From DASWRT01 sp036403035 (GTDB taxonomy: Bacteria; Pseudomonadota; Alphaproteobacteria; ATCC43930; CGMCC-115725), in NCBI GenBank assembly GCA_036403035.1, contig DASWRT010000362.1, positions 1-7,305 on the forward strand: a stretch of DNA of 7,305 nt, written 5' to 3'. A program made the translations under genes and the position numbers. Below the pieces are notes generated by a model. The model searched no databases. It was given only the letters and a program-made list of their open reading frames with translations, and was not told the DNA's origin. Positions within the stretch are counted from its first letter, which is position 1. Each line of letters begins with the position of its first letter. Of this stretch, positions 1 through 5,939 are shown in pieces.

Positions 1-2160
1 AGCCGCGCGCTCGCCGGGATCGGCTGCTCCTTCATGTCGGTGCTGCTGCCCGAGCGGCGCGCCAGCCTCTCGACGCAGATGGGCGGCGAGGGCCTCTCCT
101 GGGTCGGCCAGGCGCCGTTCGCGAAGGAGCGTCACGTCTTCCAGAACCTCGGCGACGGCACCTACGTCCATTCGGGCGTGCTGGCGATCCGCGCCGCCGT
201 CGCGGCGGGCGTCAACATCACCTACAAGCTCCTCTACAACGACGCCGTCGCGATGACCGGCGGGCAGCCGCTCGACGGCACGCTGACGGTGGCGCAGATC
301 GCGCAGGAACTTAAGGCCGAAGGCGTCAGGCGGGTCGTCGTCGTCAGCGATGAGCCCGACAAGCATGCGCTCGGCGCCGGTTTCCCGACCGGCACGACGA
401 TCCATCACCGCGAGGAGCTCGATGCGGTGCAGCGCGATCTGCGCGAGATCGAGGGCGTCACCGTCCTGATCTACGAGCAGACCTGCGCGACCGAGAAACG
501 GCGGCGGCGCAAGCGCGGCAAGATGGTCGACCCGGCGAAGCGCGCCTTCATCAACGAGGCGGTCTGCGAAGGCTGCGGCGACTGCTCGAAGGCGTCCAAC
601 TGCCTGTCGGTCGTGCCGGTCGAGACCGAGTTCGGCCGCAAGCGGCAGATCGACCAGTCGAGCTGCAACAAGGACTTCTCCTGCGTCAACGGATTCTGCC
701 CGAGCTTCGTGACCGTGCATGGCGGGCAGCTCAGGAAACCGAAGGCAGCGGGAGCCGGCGACGCGGCCGGCAACGGCTGGGCCGCGCTGCCGGAACCGAC
801 GCTGCCGGAAGTCTCCGAACAGCCGTACAACGTGCTCGTCACCGGCATCGGCGGCACCGGCGTCGTCACCATCGGCGCGATCCTGGGCATGGCCGCGCAT
901 GTCGAGGGCCGCGGGGTCACGGTGCTCGACATGACCGGCCTCGCCCAGAAGGGCGGCGCAGTGCTCTCGCATGTCCGCATCGCGAAGCGGCCGGAGGACA
1001 TCCACGCGGTGCGCATTGCGGTGGGCGAGGCCGACGCGGTGCTGGCGTGCGACATCGTCGTCGCGGCGACGCCGGACGCGCTCTCGCGGATCGCGAGCGG
1101 CCGGACGCGACCGGTCGTCAACACGCACGAGGCGATCTCTGGCGCGTTCATCCAGAACCCCGACCTGCCGCTCGGCGGCGGCGATCTGCGGAACCGGATC
1201 GCCGACGCGGCCGGCGGGCCGGGCGCCGCCGAGTTCGTCGAGGCCACCGCCATCGCGACGGCGCTGCTCCGCGACTCGATCGCGACCAACCTCTTCATGC
1301 TCGGCTACGCCTATCAGAAGGGGCTGATCCCGATCTCCGCCGCGGCGATCGAGACGGCGATCGAGCTGAACGGCGTCGCGGTCGAGTTCAACAAGCAGGC
1401 CTTTCTGTGGGGCCGGCGGACGGCGCACGACCGGGGAGCGGTGCTGCGCGCCGCGACGCCGCGGACCGGCGTGCCGGAGAGCCGGCGCTTGTCGGAGTCG
1501 TTCGACGAACTGGTGGACCGCCGCGTCGCGGATCTCACCCTCTATCAGGATGCGACGTACGCCGCGCGGTACGAGGACCTCGTCCGGCGTGTCGCCCGCG
1601 CCGAGAGCGAGAGGGCGCGCGGCCGGAGCGGCCTCGCCGAGGCGGTCGCCCGCTCGCTCTACAAGCTGATGGCGTACAAGGACGAGTACGAGGTCGCGCG
1701 GCTCTACACCGACGGCGCGTTCCTGACGCGCCTCAACGAGCAGTTCGAGGGCGACTTCACGGTGCAGTTCCATCTGGCGCCGCCGCTCCTCGCCGAGCGC
1801 GACTCGACGACCGGGCATCTCCGGAAGCGCGCCTATGGGCCGTGGATGCTGAAGGCGTTCGGCGTGCTGGCGAAGCTGCGGCGGTTGCGGGGCACCAAGC
1901 TCGACGTCTTCGGCTACACCGAGGAGCGGAAGACGGAGCGGCGGCTGATCGAGGAATACCGCTCGCTCGTCGAGGAGCTGATCGCGAAGCTGACGCCGGA
2001 GAACCACGGTCTCGCGGTCGATCTGGCGAAGCTCCCGCTCAAGATTCGCGGCTTCGGCCACGTCAAGGAGGCGAACCTCCATGACGTGAAGGCGAAGGAG
2101 GCGGAACTGCTCCAGGCGTTCCGTTCGCCGCCGCCGGCCCCGGCCCTCGCCGCCGAGTAA
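1..2160 (+). CDS. Indolepyruvate:ferredoxin oxidoreductase, fused type, C-terminal part (5'-partial)
   Basis: The frame is open from base 1 with no start that fits, so the N-terminal part of the protein lies upstream. Fused proteobacterial members are roughly 1,150 residues; about 719 are seen here. Known role of the family: cytoplasmic oxidative decarboxylation of indolepyruvate, phenylpyruvate or hydroxyphenylpyruvate with CoA to arylacetyl-CoA, reducing ferredoxin. Seen, numbering from the Met at base 34: the end of the thiamine-diphosphate domain, with GDG at 40-42 and Asn69 after a 26-residue spacer and the NDAVAMTGGQP stretch; a basic RRRRKRG run (157-162); a cysteine cluster for Fe-S centres (C178, C181, C184, C190, C211, C217, C222); the gamma (IorB-like) domain starting at NVLVTGIGGTGVV (266-278) and running to about 460; then a C-terminal domain resembling DUF6537 to about 690 and a Pro/Ala-rich tail. 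It is an apparently intact single frame, ended by a strong terminator, so it is probably the last gene of its transcript. The Met at 34 is internal to the conserved TPP domain and is not the real start. Confidence 0.95.
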   Translation, partial: SRALAGIGCSFMSVLLPERRASLSTQMGGEGLSWVGQAPFAKERHVFQNLGDGTYVHSGVLAIRAAVAAGVNITYKLLYNDAVAMTGGQPLDGTLTVAQIAQELKAEGVRRVVVVSDEPDKHALGAGFPTGTTIHHREELDAVQRDLREIEGVTVLIYEQTCATEKRRRRKRGKMVDPAKRAFINEAVCEGCGDCSKASNCLSVVPVETEFGRKRQIDQSSCNKDFSCVNGFCPSFVTVHGGQLRKPKAAGAGDAAGNGWAALPEPTLPEVSEQPYNVLVTGIGGTGVVTIGAILGMAAHVEGRGVTVLDMTGLAQKGGAVLSHVRIAKRPEDIHAVRIAVGEADAVLACDIVVAATPDALSRIASGRTRPVVNTHEAISGAFIQNPDLPLGGGDLRNRIADAAGGPGAAEFVEATAIATALLRDSIATNLFMLGYAYQKGLIPISAAAIETAIELNGVAVEFNKQAFLWGRRTAHDRGAVLRAATPRTGVPESRRLSESFDELVDRRVADLTLYQDATYAARYEDLVRRVARAESERARGRSGLAEAVARSLYKLMAYKDEYEVARLYTDGAFLTRLNEQFEGDFTVQFHLAPPLLAERDSTTGHLRKRAYGPWMLKAFGVLAKLRRLRGTKLDVFGYTEERKTERRLIEEYRSLVEELIAKLTPENHGLAVDLAKLPLKIRGFGHVKEANLHDVKAKEAELLQAFRSPPPAPALAAE

Positions 2161-2191
2161 CACTCAGGCCGGACCCGCCGCCTTCTCTCCA

Positions 2192-2236
2192 GCCCGGATC
2201 CCGTGCCACTGATTTGACACGGGATCCGGGCCTTTT
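2192..2236 (+). terminator. Intrinsic terminator after the indolepyruvate oxidoreductase gene
   Basis: A perfect 14-bp inverted repeat (arms 2192-2205 and 2218-2231, GCCCGGATCCCGTG and its complement) encloses a 12-nt loop and is followed by C and four T. It starts 31 bases after the stop codon. The T run is short, but the stem is long and GC-rich, as is common in alphaproteobacteria. Confidence 0.8.
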
Positions 2237-2305
2237 CGCGTCCGGCGCGTGCCGGAACGAATGCCGAAACTGCCTTGTTCCGTAAGTCAAGAGGTGCGTG
2301 TCGGT

Positions 2306-2313
2306 AGAGGAGG
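2306..2313 (+). promoter_or_regulatory. Ribosome binding site of the small lipoprotein gene
   Basis: AGAGGAGG lies 5 bases before the ATG at 2319. It decides the start: the in-frame GTG at 2298 lies upstream of this site and would add seven residues in front of the signal peptide. Confidence 0.8.
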
Positions 2314-2318
2314 AAAAG

Positions 2319-2570
2319 ATGAGATCCCATATCGGATTCGCGGCAATCGCAGCGACGGTCGCGATGCTGAGCCTGACGGCATGCGGCAACACGACCCAGG
2401 ACCGCGCCCTGAGCGGCGGCGCGATCGGCGCCGGCGGCGGCGCGCTGGCCGGCGCCGCGCTGGGCTCCCCGGGCGCCGGCGCCTTGCTTGGCGGCGCGGC
2501 GGGCGCAGCTGCCGGCGGCCTGACCAGCCAGCGCGACGTCGATCTCGGCCGCCCGGTTTGGCAGCGGTAG
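2319..2570 (+). CDS. Small glycine-zipper lipoprotein (YMGG-like)
   Basis: An 83-residue envelope protein. Residues 1-21 form a lipoprotein signal peptide with a hydrophobic core and the lipobox LTAC, so Cys22 should be lipidated and the mature part is only 62 residues. Gly at +2 gives no inner-membrane retention signal, so the outer membrane is the likely location. Residues 33-68 are a Gly/Ala-rich zipper (GGAIGAGGGALAGAALG, then GALLGGAAGAAAGGL), the kind found in Gly-zipper/YMGG and 17-kDa-antigen-like proteins, which can insert into or line membranes. It ends in a short polar tail with LGRPVW, which I recall from similar small rhizobial lipoproteins. The exact role is not known; a structural or stress-related envelope function is only inferred. 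It stands alone between two terminators, so it should have its own promoter in 2237-2305, where I see no convincing -35/-10 pair. The start is set by the AGAGGAGG site. Confidence 0.87.
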   Translation: MRSHIGFAAIAATVAMLSLTACGNTTQDRALSGGAIGAGGGALAGAALGSPGAGALLGGAAGAAAGGLTSQRDVDLGRPVWQR

Positions 2571-2596
2571 GAGACCCTTTCGGGATCATTGCAAAG

Positions 2597-2633
2597 GAAG
2601 GGGGAGCGCCGCGGCAACCGGCGCTCCCCCTTC
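2597..2633. terminator. Bidirectional terminator between convergent genes
   Basis: A 15-bp perfect inverted repeat (2597-2611 and 2619-2633, core GGGGGAGCGCCG) has a 7-nt loop. It lies 26 bases after the lipoprotein stop and about 60 bases beyond the iorB stop on the other strand. Each side has only broken T-rich sequence (TTCGGCTTTC on plus, CTTCCTTTGC on minus). Placement between two converging genes suggests it serves both. Confidence 0.75.
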
Positions 2634-2691
2634 GGCTTTCGCGGCCGGTCGCCTCATCCGCATCTTCCTGCGCCCGCCGGCTGCCGCCCGA

Positions 2692-4989
2692 TCATGCGCT
2701 CAACTGATCGCCGATCGGCAGCCGCCGGATGCGCTTGCCGGTCGCCGCGAAGATCGCGTTGGCGAGCGCCGGGGCGAAGGGCGGCACGCCGGGTTCGCCG
2801 ACGCCGCCGGGCGGCACGTCGAAGCTTGACTCGACGATGTGCACGTTGATCTCCCGCGGCGCTTCGTCGATGCGGGCGACCTGATAATCGTCGAAGTTGC
2901 CCTGCACCGCGCGGCCCTTCTCGAACGTGATCTCGCCCTTGGTCGCGAGGCTGTAGCCCATGATGCACGCCCCCTCGATCTGCGAGCGGATGCGCTCCGG
3001 GTTCACGTAAGCGCCGCAGTCGACCACCACGTCGACGCGCGGCACCGACAGCGTCCCCTTCTCGTCCACCGCCGCCTCGACGACCGTTGCGACGTAGGTG
3101 ACGAAGCTCCGGTGCGCGGCAATGCCAAGCCCGTGACGCGCCGGGAGCTGACGGCCCCACCCGGCGTTCTTGGCCGCCAGCTCGACGACGCGCCTGAGCC
3201 GCCCGGTGTCGATCGGGTATTTGTCGACGTCCTCGCCGTAGTCCCAGAAGCCCTGCACCGACTTCCGCGGATCGACATGGCGCGGCGGGCCGATCAGGTC
3301 GAGCAGGACGTCCTTCGGATCCTGCTTCCTCGCCGCCGCGATCTCGCCCACGAAGGACTGGATCGCGAAGGCGTGCGGGATGTTGGCGACCGAGCGGAAC
3401 CAGCCGATCCGCACGTGTGCCGCCGCCTCGCCGTTCTCGATGCGGATGTTCGGGATGTCGAACGGCAAGTCGACCAGTCCCATGCCCATCTCGAACGGCG
3501 CCTCGTGCTTCGGGTCGGGCCCGAAGATCGAGGCGATCGAGGGGGCGACGCTGCGGTGCCGCCATGCGGCCGGCTTGCCGTTCCCGTCGAGCGCCGCCTC
3601 GATGCGCTCTGCCGAGACCGTGTGGTAATAGCCGTGCTTGATGTCGTCCTCGCGCGTCCAGGTCACCTTGACCGGCGCGTTCATCTCGCGCGACAGCAGC
3701 GCCGCCTCGACCACGAAATCCGGCTTCGACTTGCGGCCGAACGCGCCGCCGAGCAGCGTCACGTTGACGGTCACGTTGCTCTCCGGAAGGCCAAGCCGCT
3801 GGCTGATCTCGTCTCGCGTCACCTGCGGCGCCTGCACGCAGGCCCAGGCCTCGCACTTGCCGTCGGCGACATGCGCCGTCGCGGACGGCGGCTCCATCGG
3901 CGCCTGCGCCAGATGCGGGATGTAGTACTCCGCCTCGATCCGCGTCGCCGCCTTGCCGAACGCCGCGTCGGCGTCGCCGTCGTTACGGACTACCTTGGCG
4001 GGCTTGCGCGCCGTCTCCATGAGCTGCTGCTCGTAGGCCTTCGAGTCGTAGGAGGCGTTCGGCCCGTCCTCCCATTCGATCTTCAGCGCCTCGCGGCCCT
4101 TGATCGCCGCGTAGGTGTTCCGCGCGACGACCGCGACGCCGCCCAGCGGCTGGAACTTCGACGGCAGCGGCCTTCCCTCGATCGGTACGAGCTTCACGAC
4201 GCCGGGGATCTTCATCGCCTCCGCGCCGTCGAACGACTTGACCTTGCCGCCATAGACCGGCGGCCGGGCGACGACGGCGTACAGCATGCCGGGCAGCCGC
4301 GTATCGATGCCGTACATCCCGCGGCCGGTCGTCATGTCGACGATGTCGACGATCGGGATCTGGCCCTTGCCGATATACCGGAATTGCGACGGGTCCTTCA
4401 GCTTGAGCTTGTCCCGCGCCGGCACCGGCAGGGCGGCCGCGTCGGACGCGACGTCGCCGTAGCCGAGCTTCCGCCCGGACGGTTTATGCATGATTTCGTG
4501 ATTTTGCGCCTCGACCTCGGACGCGGCGACGTTCCAGCGCTTCGCCGCCGCCGCCTCCAGCATCATCCGCGCCGCCGCGCCGCACTCGCGCATGGGCTGC
4601 ATGAAATGGCGCGTGCTGCGCGAGCCGTCGGTGTCCTGGTTGCCGTACTTCGCCTCGTCGCCGGGCGCCTGCGCGACCTTCACGCGCGACCAGTCGGCTT
4701 CAAGCTCGTCGGCGACGATCATCGGCATGCCGGTCCGCACGCCCTGCCCCATCTCGGAACGATGGCAGAAGATCGTCACCGTGCCGTCGTTGGCGATCGA
4801 GACGAAGACGTGCGGATCGTTGACCGTGCCGTGCGGCATCGCCGCCGCGCCATACGCTTTCGGCGCGGATTCGTCCGCGAACGCGCTGCGGACCGGTACG
4901 ATGCGGGCGGCCAGCACGAGACCGCCGGCCGAAGCGAGACCGCCGAGGAAACTGCGGCGGCTGACGTTCTCAAGAAGAAGTGCGCTCAT
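2692..4989 (-). CDS. iorB: Molybdopterin-binding large subunit of an isoquinoline 1-oxidoreductase-type hydroxylase
   Basis: A 765-residue catalytic subunit of the xanthine dehydrogenase superfamily, close in length to IorB of Brevundimonas (about 780). The family hydroxylates N-heteroaromatics such as isoquinoline next to the ring nitrogen, or oxidises aldehydes, using water and a molybdopterin-cytosine-dinucleotide cofactor. Seen: a twin-arginine signal SRRSFLGG (10-17), a hydrophobic stretch and a likely cleavage site after AFA (36-38), so it should work in the periplasm; MEPPSATA at 365-372; the Moco-binding loop LGGAFGRK (413-420); and GVGEPGVPP (729-737) with the expected catalytic Glu732. 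There is no CxxCH, so no fused haem domain. It begins one base after the stop of the small-subunit gene (TGA-C-ATG), so translation is probably coupled; no strong ribosome binding site is seen beyond the G-rich end of that gene. Alphaproteobacteria carry many paralogues with unknown substrates, so the substrate is not established. A long open frame opposite it is only a codon-bias shadow. Confidence 0.92.
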   Translation of the reverse strand: MSALLLENVSRRSFLGGLASAGGLVLAARIVPVRSAFADESAPKAYGAAAMPHGTVNDPHVFVSIANDGTVTIFCHRSEMGQGVRTGMPMIVADELEADWSRVKVAQAPGDEAKYGNQDTDGSRSTRHFMQPMRECGAAARMMLEAAAAKRWNVAASEVEAQNHEIMHKPSGRKLGYGDVASDAAALPVPARDKLKLKDPSQFRYIGKGQIPIVDIVDMTTGRGMYGIDTRLPGMLYAVVARPPVYGGKVKSFDGAEAMKIPGVVKLVPIEGRPLPSKFQPLGGVAVVARNTYAAIKGREALKIEWEDGPNASYDSKAYEQQLMETARKPAKVVRNDGDADAAFGKAATRIEAEYYIPHLAQAPMEPPSATAHVADGKCEAWACVQAPQVTRDEISQRLGLPESNVTVNVTLLGGAFGRKSKPDFVVEAALLSREMNAPVKVTWTREDDIKHGYYHTVSAERIEAALDGNGKPAAWRHRSVAPSIASIFGPDPKHEAPFEMGMGLVDLPFDIPNIRIENGEAAAHVRIGWFRSVANIPHAFAIQSFVGEIAAARKQDPKDVLLDLIGPPRHVDPRKSVQGFWDYGEDVDKYPIDTGRLRRVVELAAKNAGWGRQLPARHGLGIAAHRSFVTYVATVVEAAVDEKGTLSVPRVDVVVDCGAYVNPERIRSQIEGACIMGYSLATKGEITFEKGRAVQGNFDDYQVARIDEAPREINVHIVESSFDVPPGGVGEPGVPPFAPALANAIFAATGKRIRRLPIGDQLSA

Positions 4990-4990
4990 G

Positions 4991-5446
4991 TCACGCCCCC
5001 TGTCCCGCGGCCTGCTTGATCGCCGCCCGGATGCGCGGATAGGTGCCGCAGCGGCAGATATTGCCGGACATCGTGCTGTCGATGTCCTGATCGGTCGGGT
5101 TGGGCGCGTCCTTCAGCAGCGCCACCGCCTGCATGATCTGGCCGCTCTGGCAGTATCCGCATTGCGGGACGCCCAGCGCCCGCCATGCTTTCTGCACCGG
5201 ATGGTTGCCCTTCGGGTCGAGCCCTTCGATCGTGACCACCTCGGCGTCCGCCGCATCGGACATTGCGGTGATGCAGGCACGGGCCGCCGCGCCGTTGACG
5301 TGGACGGTGCAGGCCCCGCATTGGGCGATGCCGCAGCCGAACTTCGTGCCCGTGAGGCCGAGCTCGTCGCGCAGATACCAGAGCAATGGCATCGACGGGT
5401 CGCCGTCGAAGGTCCGGTCCTGACCGTTCACACGCAATTTGACCAT
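4991..5446 (-). CDS. iorA: [2Fe-2S] small subunit of an isoquinoline 1-oxidoreductase-type hydroxylase
   Basis: A 151-residue electron-transfer subunit that passes electrons from the Moco site of the neighbouring large subunit to an outside acceptor. Its length matches IorA (about 152). Seen: a plant-type ferredoxin domain with C38, C43, C46 and C58 (C-x4-C-x2-C-x11-C, in CGIAQCGAC), then the helical second [2Fe-2S] domain with C96, C99, C131 and C133 (QCGYCQSGQ and NICRCGTY). All eight cluster ligands are present. It has no signal peptide, so export is expected with the Tat-targeted partner after folding in the cytoplasm. I chose the ATG at 5446 because the conserved sequence starts there (MVKLRVNG) and GGGAG lies 7 bases upstream; a longer frame reaching 5602 reads non-conserved, Arg-rich sequence. 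It is the first gene of the two-gene operon. No cytochrome c or XdhC-type maturation gene follows in the window. Confidence 0.93.
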   Translation of the reverse strand: MVKLRVNGQDRTFDGDPSMPLLWYLRDELGLTGTKFGCGIAQCGACTVHVNGAAARACITAMSDAADAEVVTIEGLDPKGNHPVQKAWRALGVPQCGYCQSGQIMQAVALLKDAPNPTDQDIDSTMSGNICRCGTYPRIRAAIKQAAGQGA

Positions 5447-5453
5447 CTGATGT

Positions 5454-5458
5454 CTCCC
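5454..5458 (-). promoter_or_regulatory. Ribosome binding site of iorA
   Basis: On the minus strand GGGAG precedes the ATG at 5446 with a 7-base spacer. It supports the short start. It abuts the dyad at 5459-5473. Confidence 0.65.
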
Positions 5459-5473
5459 ACCGGAGTGTCCGGT
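5459..5473. promoter_or_regulatory. 15-bp perfect dyad upstream of iorA: candidate operator or 5' UTR hairpin
   Basis: ACCGGA and TCCGGT face each other around 3 bases. On the minus strand the dyad sits directly before the iorA ribosome binding site, after a run of six A. Read on the plus strand, the same stem is followed by five more T, like a compact intrinsic terminator. It could be a repressor site, a leader hairpin controlling access to the ribosome binding site, or a terminator for antisense transcription. Only the symmetry is seen; the role is inferred. Confidence 0.45.
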
Positions 5474-5677
5474 TTTTTGAGAGTTTGAAAGTCGCGCCTC
5501 GGCAAGCGAACCCGCCGACGGGAAACCGAAAGGAAGATAGGATGCGGGATACCGATGGCGCCGCAGCCGGATCGGCCACGGGCCGGCACCGCTCGCAAGC
5601 ATGCATCGGCCGATAAGGAGTTCGGCAAAAAGCTGAACGCACTTTGCCGCGGCGGGTTCCTGCGGCGGCGGCGGCGA

Positions 5678-5696
5678 TCAATCCGCGCTTGATTGA
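5678..5696. repeat. Inverted repeat TCAATC-N7-GATTGA, candidate operator
   Basis: Perfect 6-bp arms with a 7-base spacer lie in the least GC-rich part of the intergenic region. A second GATCAA at 5703-5708 repeats the one at 5676-5681, so three related half-sites occur within 33 bases. The TTGAT/ATCAA spacing is wrong for an FNR/CRP box. Which regulator would bind, if any, is unknown. Confidence 0.3.
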
Positions 5697-5833
5697 GGTT
5701 ATGATCAAATCGCCGATCCTGCGGCCGATGCACCGAAATCTTTGCCGAGGCGCTGTCGCCGAGGCCTCGTGCGGCCGGCGGCAAGGCGGATCGTGCCCGC
5801 AAAGGCGGCCTCGGCCCGAACCCGCCCGCCCGG

Positions 5834-5850
5834 TGCATTCGGCAGATGCA
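5834..5850. repeat. Inverted repeat TGCAT-N7-ATGCA, candidate regulatory site
   Basis: Short 5-bp arms lie about 90 bases before the MFS start. The longer word CGGTGCAT (5831-5838) also occurs inverted at 5728-5735. It could be a binding site in the MFS promoter area, but words of this length can recur by chance. Confidence 0.22.
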
Positions 5851-5929
5851 TACCTGACCGTCGCGCTGCTCACTGCCCGGCGGCAACCGCGAGCGTTCCG
5901 TCGCGGCCGGGATTTGGTTATGGGGGACC

Positions 5930-5935
5930 AGGAGG
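5930..5935 (+). promoter_or_regulatory. Ribosome binding site of the MFS gene
   Basis: AGGAGG lies 4 bases before the ATG at 5940, a slightly short spacing. It decides the start: the frame is open upstream to 5742, but that part is Arg/Pro-rich and unlike an MFS N-terminus. Confidence 0.75.
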
Positions 5936-5939
5936 ATCG

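Larger units (their letters stand above)
5447..5939. other. Divergent intergenic region between iorA and the MFS gene
   Basis: These 493 bases hold no frame with recognisable protein features, although GC bias leaves several frames open. They must contain the promoters for iorAB (minus) and probably for the MFS gene (plus), but I see no convincing -35/-10 pair. Structure seen: the dyads at 5459-5473, 5678-5696 and 5834-5850; the 10-bp palindrome ATCGGCCGAT at 5605-5614; a long-range inverted repeat TGCATCGGCC (5602-5611 with 5723-5732); a 9-bp inverted repeat GCCGAGGCC (5758-5766 with 5807-5815); and an AT-richer island at about 5676-5710. No regulator gene is present beside it. Confidence 0.6.

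Noticed and set aside
1047..2084. 345-codon plus-strand frame inside the indolepyruvate oxidoreductase gene
   Set aside because: It is an Arg-rich shifted reading of the real gene, whose own frame is continuous and shows conserved domains throughout, so there is no sign of a frameshift.
2214..2219. TTGACA as a -35 box for the lipoprotein gene
   Set aside because: It lies in the loop and right arm of the terminator, and the sequence 17 bases downstream (CGCGTC) is not a -10 element.
2654..3856. 400-codon minus-strand frame overlapping the end of iorB
   Set aside because: It is an out-of-frame reading of iorB, almost all Arg, Gly and Ala, with no domain. The true frame carries the GVGEPG and LGGAFGRK motifs.
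2839..5019. 726-codon open frame on the plus strand opposite iorB
   Set aside because: It is Arg/Asp/Leu/Val-rich, has no family features and lies exactly opposite a clear Moco subunit. High GC at third positions removes stops from the opposite strand.
5447..5602. N-terminal extension of the small Fe-S subunit to base 5602
   Set aside because: The added 52 residues do not resemble the family, while the ATG at 5446 has a ribosome binding site and begins at the conserved MVKLRVNG.
5689..5717. TTGATT as a -35 box for the MFS promoter
   Set aside because: With a 17-base spacer the -10 position reads GCCGAT, which is a poor match, so I do not call a promoter there.
5742..5939. 66-residue N-terminal extension of the MFS protein
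   Set aside because: It is Arg/Pro-rich, non-conserved, and lies before a good AGGAGG site; it is an artefact of GC-rich intergenic DNA.
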